DNA of 59,185 nucleotides, from NCBI RefSeq assembly GCF_900089495.1, contig NZ_LT605203.1, positions 2,500,183 through 2,559,367 on the forward strand, read 5' to 3'. A program made the position numbers and the translations under genes. This DNA comes from Thiomonas sp. X19 (GTDB lineage: Bacteria > Pseudomonadota > Gammaproteobacteria > Burkholderiales > Burkholderiaceae_C). Shown here piece after piece: positions 26,471-35,119 of this stretch; the stretch's first letter is position 1, and the number at the start of each line of letters is the position of its first letter. The notes below the pieces were generated by a model that was not told the origin of the DNA, ran no database searches, and saw only the letters and a program-made list of their open reading frames with translations.

Positions 26471-27472
26471 ATGAACCATTCCATCCGCGAAACAACCCCA
26501 CTGCGCTTTGCCCTCACCAGCCTTGCCGCCACCGCAGCCTTCCTGACCCCCGCCATCGCCGCAGCCTGTGCCTGCGGCTGCGGCGTCTTCAACCCCGGCC
26601 TGCCGGGTCTGCCCAATACGGTCTACAGCACCAAGATCTCGCTGCAATACGACGCCATGAACCAGAACGAGACCCAGCATGGCAGCAACATCGTCTCGGG
26701 GGATCTGAATCCAGACAAGCAGATCAAGACCAATTTCTTCAACCTCGACATCCAGCACATGTTCAACCGCCAGTGGGGAGTCATGGCGATGATCCCCTAC
26801 TGGAACCGGCATTTCGTCACCGACAACAATGGCACGGTGGGCCAGACGGACCAGCGCCAGGGTGTTTCGCAACAGTTGCTCACCTCCAACGCGACCGTGC
26901 TGTCGGACATCCGGGTGATGGGCATGTACACGGGGTTCGAGCCGGACATGTCCAGCGGGGTGATGTTCGGCTTGAAACTGCCCACAGGCTCGTTCAACGC
27001 CGGAAACGACTACCAGGGCAAGCCCATCATGGATCGGGATACCCAGCCTGGCACCGGCACCTCCGATCTGCTGCTGGGCGGCTACAAGATGGGCAATGAG
27101 AACGATTGGGGCTGGTTCGTTCAGGGAATCTGGCGCCATGCGCTCGGCAGCCGGGAGGGCTACAAGCCGGGGGACAGCGTGAACCTTGCCGTGGGCGCGC
27201 ACTATGACGGCATCGAGGCCAGCACCGATCTGGTTCCAACCCTGCAGTTCAACGCCCAGTGGCGCGGCCATGACCAAGGTGGCGGGGATGCGCAGTACGG
27301 CAATAGGGACAGCGGCTACTCCAACCTCTACATCACCCCCGGCGTTCAGGTCAATCTGAACAGCCATTGGCTGTTGAATGCTTCGGTGTATATGCCGCTC
27401 TACCGTCATGCCAACGGCTATCAGCAAGTTGCGCACTGGATGGGTAACGTGGGGGTGACGTATCAGTTCTGA
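26471..27472 (+). CDS. Outer-membrane beta-barrel protein with Cys-rich start
   Basis: 333 residues. Signal peptide about 1-31 (LAATAAFLTPAIAA), then CACGCGVF with cysteines 33, 35 and 37 at the mature N-terminus, then alternating amphipathic strands (KISLQYDAMNQNE, WGVMAMIPYWNRHF, WLLNASVYMPLYRH) and a final VGVTYQF with a C-terminal phenylalanine as in barrel proteins. The cysteine triplet could bind a metal or a heme edge, or be lipidated; no clear lipobox is seen. Function unknown. Confidence 0.7.
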   Translation: MNHSIRETTPLRFALTSLAATAAFLTPAIAAACACGCGVFNPGLPGLPNTVYSTKISLQYDAMNQNETQHGSNIVSGDLNPDKQIKTNFFNLDIQHMFNRQWGVMAMIPYWNRHFVTDNNGTVGQTDQRQGVSQQLLTSNATVLSDIRVMGMYTGFEPDMSSGVMFGLKLPTGSFNAGNDYQGKPIMDRDTQPGTGTSDLLLGGYKMGNENDWGWFVQGIWRHALGSREGYKPGDSVNLAVGAHYDGIEASTDLVPTLQFNAQWRGHDQGGGDAQYGNRDSGYSNLYITPGVQVNLNSHWLLNASVYMPLYRHANGYQQVAHWMGNVGVTYQF

Positions 27473-28133
27473 GGCAAACGACATGGGTGGTTTCAACCGA
27501 TCCGCCAGGGTGCACGTCGGATAGGGCAGCCGAAGCCGTGAAGAACAGTCAGGATGTCTTCGTCGCTGTCATGTCCGCATTGCATGACAGGGGCCGAGCG
27601 TTTCTGGCCAATTCGTGGCGCGCGTGCCAAAATCCATCCACGCCAAGCTCTCTCGTGCCCAAGCCGAGGGCGTGTGCCTCAATGCGCTGGCGTTGGCGGC
27701 GGGCATTCACACCCAGTTCGCGCGGTGGATGCGCGCCCAGCCTGCAAGCCAAACCCTCTCGGGCACGGCTTTGCATCCGTTGTCCAAACAACTGCTGTAT
27801 CCGCATCGCTCCTCGCCAGCGTACAGGCGGGGGGTTTGGGTGCGCACCTGCGGGTCAACCTGGATGGCTCGCCCGCAGGGGCCATCACCCCGGGGCACCG
27901 GGACGCGGCCCGGCAACGCCGGGCCAGCCAGCCTTGAGTCCGCCATGACAAGGCTCGCGGCTCGCAAAAAACACGCGGAAAACCAGATAACGCGTCATAT
28001 CAAAGACGTCCTTGCGGCCGCCTTCGATCTCCACAAGGTTGCTGAAATCCGGAAGTTGACGAACATTTTTGACGTTCCGTGCCTGGAAATCGACACAACA
28101 GGTCAGTCAAGCATGCAGACCCTGAGCGTCATC
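27473..28133. other. Gene-poor stretch with a possible HicB-like scrap
   Basis: On the + strand around 27618-27710 the residues RVPKSIHAKLSRAQAEGVCL and NALALAAGI resemble the ribbon-helix-helix end of HicB antitoxins, but the frame then continues as low-quality arginine/proline-rich sequence and no HicA partner is visible. The rest appears to be non-coding or decayed. Confidence 0.3.
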
Positions 28134-29393
28134 TCAGCCAGAAAGCGCGTGCCCTGTATCTCGCGACGGTGTAAGGCTCAAGTCTGGGGATGACCGAGCT
28201 TGGTTTGCGACCCCGGCAAGCAGCAGGCCCAGCATCACCATGAAAAACCGCCCCTCGTTGACGTCCAGCAGCAGTGAGTTGAACAAACTGCCGATGGCGA
28301 CCGTGGCAATCACTGCCTGCACAGCGTCACGATCCACGCTTGGCAGTTTCAGGCCTTGACGCCACGCGGATGCCCCCATGCCCAGCAGAAGGATCAGCCC
28401 GACAATACCAAGTTGGGCCGTCGTGCCGAGGTATTCATTGTGTGGGTTCACGGCCACCAGGGTGTCGGTTCCGGCCACGAGCTTCTTATAGTCTTGGTGG
28501 AGGCTGCCGGTTCCCGTGCCAAACAGCGGATGTTTCGCGATCAGGGCGAGGGTGTTTTGCCAGAACTGCAGACGCAATCCCATCGAGTTTCCGGTCAACA
28601 TGCCTTCGTGCGGATGCTGGCGCTGGGCGTAGGCATGGACGTTGCTGATGGCCTCATCCAGCCGCCTCTTGGCCACTGGGGATGTGGTGAATGCAACTGC
28701 GGCCAGCAGGGTCGAAGCCAGAGCCCCGATCATCATTCCACGCCACCCGAAGCGCTGCCAAGCCAATAACACAATCAGCGCGAAAAGAATGACATAGCCG
28801 GTTCTTGCACGGTTTGTGTACAGGACATCGAAGGCGATGCAGGCGGAGGTCAAAGTCCATAGCCAGGCCCAGCGCTTGGAAGCAAACGCCTTGCGGGCAA
28901 AAAAATAGGCGGCAAAGGCCATGATCGTGCCGAAGTGGATCGTGCCTTGCACCATGGATTGTTGACAGCGTGTAGGCACCCACCCAAGAAAGCGAGCGTA
29001 GGACAGCGCAGCCGCGAGGACTGCGCCCACGAGAAAGGCTTGGATGGCACGCTGTCGCCAGCGTTCATTGCTCATGGTCATGACCAGCAAGGGCAGCAGC
29101 AAGAGCTTGGCGTACTTGGTCATGAAATTGATGACGCCATGCTGTGTGCCCGCGCTGTAGCTCGCGCCAATGATGAACATCAGCAGCAAGGCCGTCGCCC
29201 ACATCGCCGCTGGCACCGCTTTCCAGCGCTGAAATTGCTCCGTCCATCTGCCGCTCCATGGCCAAGCCAAAAGCAGGAGAACCACGGCGATGGAGCCCCA
29301 GGCCGTGGGCAGTGGCAGGGTGAACACCAGCAACACTGCAGCGAGATCAATCGGGCGCCATGGCCTTGTTGGTTCGGCAAATTGTTGCGACAT
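28134..29393 (-). CDS. O-antigen ligase-family membrane protein
   Basis: 419 residues from the ATG at 29393 (MSQQFAEPTRPWRPIDLAAV); the frame also allows a TTG start at 29408. About ten to twelve membrane helices and a large periplasmic loop with the Wzy_C signature: NSMGLRLQFWQNTLALIAKH, PLFGTGTGSLHQDYKK and AVNPHNEYLGTTAQLGIVGL. The family moves lipid-linked glycans onto lipid A (WaaL), proteins (PglL/PilO) or growing polymers. It sits alone between decayed DNA and a small membrane ORF, so the acceptor is unknown. Confidence 0.88.
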   Translation of the reverse strand: MSQQFAEPTRPWRPIDLAAVLLVFTLPLPTAWGSIAVVLLLLAWPWSGRWTEQFQRWKAVPAAMWATALLLMFIIGASYSAGTQHGVINFMTKYAKLLLLPLLVMTMSNERWRQRAIQAFLVGAVLAAALSYARFLGWVPTRCQQSMVQGTIHFGTIMAFAAYFFARKAFASKRWAWLWTLTSACIAFDVLYTNRARTGYVILFALIVLLAWQRFGWRGMMIGALASTLLAAVAFTTSPVAKRRLDEAISNVHAYAQRQHPHEGMLTGNSMGLRLQFWQNTLALIAKHPLFGTGTGSLHQDYKKLVAGTDTLVAVNPHNEYLGTTAQLGIVGLILLLGMGASAWRQGLKLPSVDRDAVQAVIATVAIGSLFNSLLLDVNEGRFFMVMLGLLLAGVANQARSSPDLSLTPSRDTGHALSG

Positions 29394-29404
29394 GGCGCTT
29401 GGTA

Positions 29405-29813
29405 TCAATGGAAAGTGAAGGTCAGTTTTGTGCCGCTGATGACGTTGTAAGCGGCTGTGTAGTCGGCCTTACATTCGACGCCGTCAGCGTCCAAGTGAGC
29501 AGATTGTTGGCGTTCGGGTCGTCGGCCGATCCTGGTGGGGCTGCGAGATATTTCTGTGCGCCGTTCAGGGCCGGGTCGTAGGGGCCGCCCGCCGAGGGGG
29601 CTGTATTGATGCTCAGAGAGCCGAGTTGAGAAATGGCTCAGTGTCTTCCCCGCCATCACCAGCGCGCACGATTTGATTCCCGATCCACCGCAGTGGCCGA
29701 TGCCCTGAACAACACGGGTGTGGTTTCCGCGGCGTTCAAGACAGTGCTGTTCATCACTGCGCTGAAAACTTGCACCGACCTTCGCATTCGTAACCAGATC
29801 GTTGTCGGCCCCT
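29405..29813 (-). other. Decayed coding-like stretch
   Basis: Between the O-antigen-ligase-like gene and the 42-residue ORF, three - strand frames each show short protein-like pieces (for example ending LTWTLTASNVRPTTQ in one frame and YNVISGTKLTFTFH in another) separated by stops. This is what a frameshifted secreted or pilin-type gene would look like, but no pilin N-terminal helix is seen. Confidence 0.35.
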
Positions 29814-29942
29814 TCACAGCCCGGCCAGTGGAGCATCCCCCAACGCGCTGATGATGTAGGCCAAGCAAAGGCCGACGAATGCAACGGCGATGGCAAAGGC
29901 CATGATCGTCATCATGACTTCCAAGGACGGCCGCAACTTCAT
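29814..29942 (-). CDS. 42-residue single-span membrane protein
   Basis: Short frame MKLRPSLEVMMTIMAFAIAV continuing AFVGLCLAYIISALGD and ending DAPLAGL. One membrane helix, about residues 9-33, inside-positive start. GAGGAG lies at ideal distance before the ATG, which is the main reason to believe it is translated. Family unknown; could be a small accessory subunit of a membrane complex. Confidence 0.5.
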   Translation of the reverse strand: MKLRPSLEVMMTIMAFAIAVAFVGLCLAYIISALGDAPLAGL

Positions 29943-30291
29943 TTCAGTTTCTCCTCACGGGATCGATGGACCGCACAATCTGCTGTCCCCTGCATTCTGG
30001 CCTCTGATTGTTGCTGTAGCGTTGCGCAGCGCCCTGCGTTCGAGAAGGTCGGCGCTGAAGGACCATCGCGCACGCAGCAGCCAGCGCAGGTGTCGCCAGC
30101 AGCACGGCGGAACGCGCGCAACGCATCACCCAGTCCCTTGCGCGTTTGTCCGCTGATGTTAGTCCGCTGACAACGCCCCCCAAGCTCTGCGCACAAGACG
30201 CTTGACACCCCTGCTGCGCCGCAACTACGATTTCGAATGTTGCTTTTTTGGCCGTATCCCGGCTCAACTCACCCCATGGACAGTGGCAGTT
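29943..30291. other. Intergenic stretch, no gene seen
   Basis: No frame on either strand gives a recognisable protein. It should contain the divergent promoters of the 42-residue ORF and the NRAMP unit. Confidence 0.35.
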
Positions 30292-30396
30292 GTCGAATCG
30301 TTGAAGTGAACGCCTGAAGGCATTCGACAGCAGCCCCAGTTCTTCGCTGCCGCCGCCCTCAGGCCGGCGGTGGCTCAGGTCGAGTTCCTCGACCTG
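30292..30396 (+). promoter_or_regulatory. Hairpin-rich leader of the NRAMP operon
   Basis: Three nested or tandem stems: GTCGAAT (30292-30298) with ATTCGAC (30322-30328) enclosing a GCC-TGAA-GGC hairpin (30312-30321); CCGCCG (30350) with CGGCGG (30365-30370); and a perfect 9-bp stem CAGGTCGAG-ttc-CTCGACCTG (30376-30396). No T-run follows, so a simple terminator is unlikely. It lies about 95 nt before the first small ORF. Could be a metal-sensing leader; it does not match the yybP-ykoY or M-box layout as far as I can tell. Confidence 0.4.
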
Positions 30397-30489
30397 GTTC
30401 CTCCCCCTCTTCGTGTCCGTTGCCGTGCGAGCGTCTTGTCAACGCCTGCGCGCAACCTGTTCAGCCGTCTCACACGAACGGAGGATCCC

Positions 30490-30696
30490 ATGTTTGTGCT
30501 CCAAAAACTCCTCGCCCGCCCCGGGCTGTTCCGCAGCGGTGCCGTGCAGCTCGCGCCGGCACGCCCCGCGTCCGTCAACGTGGAGCGCCCGCGCATCACC
30601 ATCAACGCTGTACGCCTGGCGTCCTTGGGCATCGCCCTGGGTCCAATCGGCGAACCCAACACCCGCCGCACCTTGAACCGTGGAGGCCGCCCATGA
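30490..30696 (+). CDS. Small basic ORF coupled to NRAMP gene
   Basis: 68 residues (MFVLQKLLARPGLF, later RPRITINAVRLASLGIALGP), preceded by GGAGG at good distance. Its TGA overlaps the ATG of the transporter (ATGA), a strong sign of real translation. It is arginine/proline-rich with one weakly hydrophobic segment and no known family. It may act as a leader peptide that couples transporter translation to ion status, or as a small accessory protein. Confidence 0.55.
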   Translation: MFVLQKLLARPGLFRSGAVQLAPARPASVNVERPRITINAVRLASLGIALGPIGEPNTRRTLNRGGRP

Positions 30697-32075
30697 ACAC
30701 CGACGTCGCCACCCTCGATGCCCGGCTGTGCCCGGACTGCCCTCCCCTGCCGGAGAACCTGGAGCACCGCCTGCGCGACCGCCTGCACCTGGACGAGTTG
30801 CGCCGTGCCAAGCCGAACTGGCGCACCCGTCTGGCGCTGGGGCTGGCCCTGATCGGCCCCGGCGTGCTGGTCATGCTGGGCGACAACGACGCCGGCGGCG
30901 TGGTCACATATGCCCAGACCGGGGCCACCTATGGCTTGGGGCTGTTCCTGCCCCTGATGATCCTGCTGGGCTTCGTCGCCTATGTGGTGCAGGAGATGAC
31001 GGTGCGCCTGGGGGCCGTCACCCGCCGCGGCCACGCCGAGCTCATCTGGAAGCGCTACGGCGCCTTCTGGGGCTGGTTCTCGCTCATCGACCTGGTGGTG
31101 GCCAATGTGCTGACCCTGATGACCGAGTTCATCGGCATCCGCCTGGGTGGCCAGGCGCTGGGACTGTCGCCCTGGCTGACGGTGCCCGCCTCGCTGGCTT
31201 TCATCACCTATGTGCTGGTGTTCCTGCGCTACTGGACCTGGGAGCGGATTTCGCTCTTCATCGCGGTGTTCAACCTCATCTTCGTGCCACTCGCCCTGTT
31301 CTCGCATCCGAACTGGCATGCGGTGGCGCTGGCCTTCGTCGGTCATGGCTGGATCGTGCCGGGCGGATTTCTGTCGCTGACCTTCCTGATCCTGATCTCG
31401 GCCAATATCGGCACCACCATCGCCCCCTGGCAGTTGTTCTTTCAGCAATCGTGCGTCGTCGACAAGGGGTTGCTGCCGCAGGACATCCGCGCCGGGCGGC
31501 GCGACTTGATGCTGGGGGTGGTGGGCATGGTGTTCGTGGCCATGGCCATCATCATCGTGGCGGCGCAAACCCTCAAGGGCCTGCCCAATGTGCAGAACCT
31601 GGACGCCGATGCCGTGCTGGGCGCCATCCGCAGCAAGCTGGGCGACGGCATGATGGCCTTGTTTGCCTTGGGGCTGATGGAAGCGGGCCTGATCGCCTCC
31701 ATCGTGATCACCGCCAGCAGCGCCTGGGCGATCGGCGAAGCCTTCGAGATCGATCGTTCGATCAACGCGCCGCCGCGCAAGGCCATGGGGTTTTATCTGC
31801 CGGCGATCATCGGCACGGCCCTGGCGGCCGTCGCGGTGATGATTCCGAATCTGTCCCTGGGTTTTCTGAACCTGAGCGTGCAGGTCATCGCCACAGTGTT
31901 CATGCCGGCCGCCATGTTGTTTTTGCTCATGCTGCTCAACGACCGGGAGCTGATGGGCGATCAGGTCAATTCGGCGCGGCGCAATGCGGTGGCAGTGGCC
32001 ATCATGGTCGGGCTGATCGTGTGCAATGTCCTGTATGGCGTTGCCACCTTGTTTCCGCATGCCTTGGGAGGATGA
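30693..32075 (+). CDS. NRAMP-superfamily divalent metal transporter
   Basis: 460 residues, about eleven membrane helices. The first-helix metal motif, DPGN in classical MntH, is GDNDAGGVVTYAQTGATYG here (GDND 63-66), and the sixth-helix MPH motif is replaced in ANIGTTIAPWQLFFQQSCVV. This places it in a divergent NRAMP branch, not the canonical Mn/Fe transporters; substrate could be another divalent ion such as Mg. Basic N-terminus and EMTVRLGAVTRRGHAELI between helices 2 and 3. Overlaps the preceding small ORF by 4 nt and is followed after 3 nt by a small membrane ORF. Confidence 0.85.
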   Translation: MNTDVATLDARLCPDCPPLPENLEHRLRDRLHLDELRRAKPNWRTRLALGLALIGPGVLVMLGDNDAGGVVTYAQTGATYGLGLFLPLMILLGFVAYVVQEMTVRLGAVTRRGHAELIWKRYGAFWGWFSLIDLVVANVLTLMTEFIGIRLGGQALGLSPWLTVPASLAFITYVLVFLRYWTWERISLFIAVFNLIFVPLALFSHPNWHAVALAFVGHGWIVPGGFLSLTFLILISANIGTTIAPWQLFFQQSCVVDKGLLPQDIRAGRRDLMLGVVGMVFVAMAIIIVAAQTLKGLPNVQNLDADAVLGAIRSKLGDGMMALFALGLMEAGLIASIVITASSAWAIGEAFEIDRSINAPPRKAMGFYLPAIIGTALAAVAVMIPNLSLGFLNLSVQVIATVFMPAAMLFLLMLLNDRELMGDQVNSARRNAVAVAIMVGLIVCNVLYGVATLFPHALGG

Positions 32076-32078
32076 GCC

Positions 32079-32276
32079 ATGAAGCAACTGCATGAATTCG
32101 ATCCTGGGGTCATCCGCCGCTTGGTCGAGCGCGAAGGTTGGCAAAAACCCTTGCCCGAGGTGCGTCGCGTGCAACTCACAGGGCGGCAGCAAGCCGTGTT
32201 CTGGGGGCTGCGCCTCTATGTGGTGGTGATGACGGCCGTGGTCGTCTGGGCTTTCCTGCACGGCGCGGCTGGCTGA
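32079..32276 (+). CDS. 65-residue membrane protein behind NRAMP gene
   Basis: MKQLHEFDPGVIRRLVEREG, then QQAVFWGLRLYVVVMTAVVV forming one membrane helix (about 40-60). GGAGG lies 7 nt before the ATG. Likely an accessory or stabilising subunit of the transporter because of the tight spacing. No family recognised. Confidence 0.6.
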   Translation: MKQLHEFDPGVIRRLVEREGWQKPLPEVRRVQLTGRQQAVFWGLRLYVVVMTAVVVWAFLHGAAG

Positions 32277-32430
32277 ACACCCCTCTGGCGTGCATCGCGC
32301 GCCAGTTCTCCCGACTGCATGCAAGGTCCGTGGCGCACAGCGTCACGGCTTAAGGGCGCGCGCCTGACGCACCCGCCCCCATCCTGAACTGGCACGATCC
32401 CGGCTCAGCATCGGAACGCAAGGACGCATC

Positions 32431-32762
32431 ATGTGCAAATTTCATGGCGATGCTTTGTACGCCCTGCCGCTGGCCATCGTGTTGCTGACGGTCTGGCTGC
32501 CCATCGTCCATGCCGACGATGCCGCTTTGAGCACCTCGGGCCGCTTGGATCTGACCAGCATGGCCAATGTCTCGGGCGGTCTGCAAAGCCGCCGCGCTTC
32601 CTCGGCCTTGTTCCAGTGGGGCGGCAGTCTGGGCTACGGGTAGAGCCCTTGGATGGCCAGGAGGCCTGATCGAGTTCAGCGTCGAGGGGTGCGCTCCGAT
32701 GGCAACCTGCCTGCGCGCACCGGCGCCATCCAGATCCCGAGCAGTGAAGGCGGCACCTGGCC
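32431..32762 (+). pseudogene. Carbohydrate-porin-like (OprB) remnant
   Basis: The first frame has a signal peptide (ALPLAIVLLTVWLPIVHA) and STSGRLDLTSMANVSGGLQS, RRASSALFQWGGSLGYG, then a stop; pieces such as GNLPARTGAIQIPSSE follow in another frame. This resembles the mature start of OprB-type porins, whose barrel would need some 350 more residues. The rest is missing; kup remnants follow at once. Confidence 0.5.
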
Positions 32763-33600
32763 TTGGTGGTGTTCGACAACGCCGACAGTCTGGCCAGTGC
32801 CTACGGCTTCGCGGTCAATGTCACGGTGCTGGTGACGACGGCGTTTTGTCGGACGGTTTCGCTGGAGAAGTGGCATTGGAACCCGATCAAGAGCGCCATT
32901 CTGGTGATCGACCTGCTGTTGCTGGCCTCCAACAGCTTGAAGACCCTGCATGGAGGCTGGTTCCCGTTGCTGTTCGGTGCCTGCGTCTACACCGCCCTGT
33001 CGACCTGGAAGCGTGGTCGCACCCTGCTGATCGCCAAGCTCAAGGCCGACACGCCGAATGCGGCTGATTTCGTGGCGAGTCTGCAATACGCAGACATTCA
33101 GCATGTCGAAGGTACGGCGGCGTACTTCGCGCCCGCCACCGATGTGATCCCGGCAGCGTTCCTGCACAACCTCAAGCACAACGAGGTGCTGCATGAGCGG
33201 GTGGCCTTCCCGTGGACCCAGACGCTTGAGGCGCCGCATGTCACAGGGCCCGCACGCGCGGTGCTGAGCGACAAGAGGTATGGCATACACCCTGCACGCC
33301 CAGCGCGGCTTTCAGGATGCCGTGGACATCCAGGGATTGTTTGCGAACTGCGCGCAGTTCTGCGACTTCGAGTTCCAGATGAACGAGACTTCATTCTTTC
33401 TGGCGCCGCAGACCCTTGTGTCGGCACGCCGCAAGGGTCTGCACCCTGGCGGGAGGTCTTGTTCGCCTGGCTCAACCGCAACGCAGGCCGCGTCGGACTA
33501 TTTCAAGATTCCGCCCAACCAGGCGGTCGAGTTGGGCACGCAGATCGAGATCTCGATCTGCGTCGGGAGTCCCTTGCGTCATTTGCCTGGAAACACCTTG
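32763..33600 (+). pseudogene. kup: kup remnant (potassium uptake protein), frameshifted
   Basis: Begins inside Kup: FDNADSLASAYGFAVNVTVL, VTTAFCRTVSLEKWHW, LHGGWFPLLFGACVYTALST and WKRGRTLLIAKLKAD. Near 33275 the frame shifts to FQDAVDIQGLFANCAQFCDF and MNETSFFLAPQTLVS; a further shift gives EVLFAWLNRNA and ends SDYFKIPPNQAVELGTQIEI, the normal Kup tail. The first nine or so helices are absent. At least three frameshifts; clearly dead. Confidence 0.8.
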
Positions 33601-33632
33601 ATGCCCGCGGCTGTGTGCTGACACAATGGCCC

Positions 33633-33920
33633 ATGGCCCGCCTTGCCCGCACCGATCTCACCCGCCTGGCCACCCAGCTCTGCGCCTTGCTGAGCTGCCG
33701 GGCGGCAGAGCTGCGGCTGGCCGCAACCCCGGAAGGCCTGGTTGAGTTGCGCCTGCAGCGTCACGACCAGGCACAGGCCTTGGCGCTTTCCACCCGGATC
33801 GGCACGCCCGAGGAGTTGCAAGCCTGGGCAGCGCAGGCCGGCAAACGCCCACGCCCGCGCCATGTGGTCCGTGCGTCGGCCTCGCCCGCCTCCTCATCCT
33901 CCCCGAAGCGACACCCATGA
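33633..33920 (+). CDS. 95-residue protein coupled to DUF2252 gene
   Basis: MARLARTDLTRLATQLCALL, then LSCRAAELRLAATPEGLVEL, RLQRHDQAQALALST and a basic tail (GKRPRPRHVVRASASPASSS). Its stop overlaps the DUF2252 ATG by 4 nt, which supports the start and reality of this short gene. Soluble, no recognised domain. Confidence 0.5.
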   Translation: MARLARTDLTRLATQLCALLSCRAAELRLAATPEGLVELRLQRHDQAQALALSTRIGTPEELQAWAAQAGKRPRPRHVVRASASPASSSSPKRHP

Positions 33921-35119
33921 TCGACCCCGTTCGTGCCATCCGCAGTTTCAACGCCGGACGCGACCCCGAGCGCCTGGCGCTCAAATACCGCGCCATGCGC
34001 CAGAGCCGCTTCGCCTTCCTGCGCGGAAGCTGTCACCTGTTCCATGACCGCCTGCCGGCAGCCAAGCTGTTCACCAAGGCGCCCACTGCCTGGCTTTGCG
34101 GTGATTTGCACCTGGAGAATTTCGGCAGCTACAAGGGTGACAACCGCCTGGTGTATTTCGATCTGAACGACTTCGACGAAGCCCTGCTGGGCTCGCTCAC
34201 GCTCGATCTGGTGCGCGCCCTCACCAGCATCTTGGTCGGCGCCGATGTCCTGCACGCAGCCCAAGACGAAGCCCTCGATTTGGGTCGCCGCTTCCTGGAT
34301 GCCTACACCCAGGCCATCCTGGATGGCAACGCCCGCTGGGTGGAGCGGGAAACGGCGCATGGGCGGGTGCGGCAGTTGCTCGGGGCGCTGCAAGACCGCG
34401 CCCGACCCGCCTTCCTGGACACCCGCACCGTGCGCAAGGGCAAGCGCAGGCTGCTGCGGGTGGATGGCCAGAAGGCTCTCCCAGCCAGCGATGAGCAGCG
34501 CGAACAGGTGACCGCCTTACTGGCCGAGTTTGCGGCCGCCCAGGCGCATCCGGAGTTCTACACCGTGCTGGATGTGGCCCGGCGTATTGCCGGCACGGGC
34601 AGCCTGGGGGTGGATCGCTATGTCATCCTGGTGCAGGGCAAGGGCTCGCCGGATGCCAACTATCTGCTGGACCTCAAGCAGGCGCTGCCTTCGGCGCTGG
34701 CCGGGCATGTGGCGACGCGCCAACCCAAGTGGGCCTCGCACGCGCACCGTGTGGTGGGTGTGCAGCAGCGCATGCAGGCGGTGTCGATGGCCTTCCTGCG
34801 GCCGCTGAAGTGGAAGCAGGAGTCTTACGTCCTGCGCGGCCTGCAACCTTCGGAAGACCGGGTGGCGTTGGACAGGACACAGCCATCGATGGCCGAACTC
34901 GAGGGCGTGATCAGGACCATGGGGCGACTGACGGCCTGGGCGCAGTTGCGCAGCAGCGGCCGAGGTGGGTCAGCCACCACGGATGAGCTGCAGGACTTTG
35001 CCGCTGGGCGCAAATGGGGCAAGACCCTGATGGCTGCTGCGCAAGATTGTGCGCGGCAGTGCGAGCAGGATTGGAAGGCGTTCGCGGCGGCCTTTGACGC
35101 GGGAGGGTTCAAGGGGTAG
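33917..35119 (+). CDS. DUF2252 protein, kinase-like fold
   Basis: 400 residues. The family pattern is clear: KYRAMRQSRFAFLRGSCHLF (about 23-42), WLCGDLHLENFGSYKGDNRL (GDLHLENFG 62-70, resembling the HxDxxxxN catalytic loop of aminoglycoside kinases) and VYFDLNDFDEALLG (DLNDFDE, metal-binding-like). Later GSLGVDRYVILVQGKG and LDLKQALPSALAG are typical. Members are uncharacterised; phosphotransfer is suggested only by these motifs. Translationally coupled to the 95-residue ORF. Confidence 0.85.
   Translation: MIDPVRAIRSFNAGRDPERLALKYRAMRQSRFAFLRGSCHLFHDRLPAAKLFTKAPTAWLCGDLHLENFGSYKGDNRLVYFDLNDFDEALLGSLTLDLVRALTSILVGADVLHAAQDEALDLGRRFLDAYTQAILDGNARWVERETAHGRVRQLLGALQDRARPAFLDTRTVRKGKRRLLRVDGQKALPASDEQREQVTALLAEFAAAQAHPEFYTVLDVARRIAGTGSLGVDRYVILVQGKGSPDANYLLDLKQALPSALAGHVATRQPKWASHAHRVVGVQQRMQAVSMAFLRPLKWKQESYVLRGLQPSEDRVALDRTQPSMAELEGVIRTMGRLTAWAQLRSSGRGGSATTDELQDFAAGRKWGKTLMAAAQDCARQCEQDWKAFAAAFDAGGFKG

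Noticed and set aside
27615..28193. HicB antitoxin and a toxin-antitoxin pair
   Set aside because: Only about 30 residues resemble HicB, no HicA is found, and the frame continues as low-complexity sequence.
29405..29942. Type IV pilin gene with a PglL/PilO-type ligase downstream
   Set aside because: The order would fit, but no prepilin cleavage site or pilin N-terminal helix is present; frames are broken.
30375..32324. 649-codon - strand open frame opposite the NRAMP gene
   Set aside because: Composition (long runs of H, Q, G, D) is that of an antisense shadow of a membrane-protein gene.
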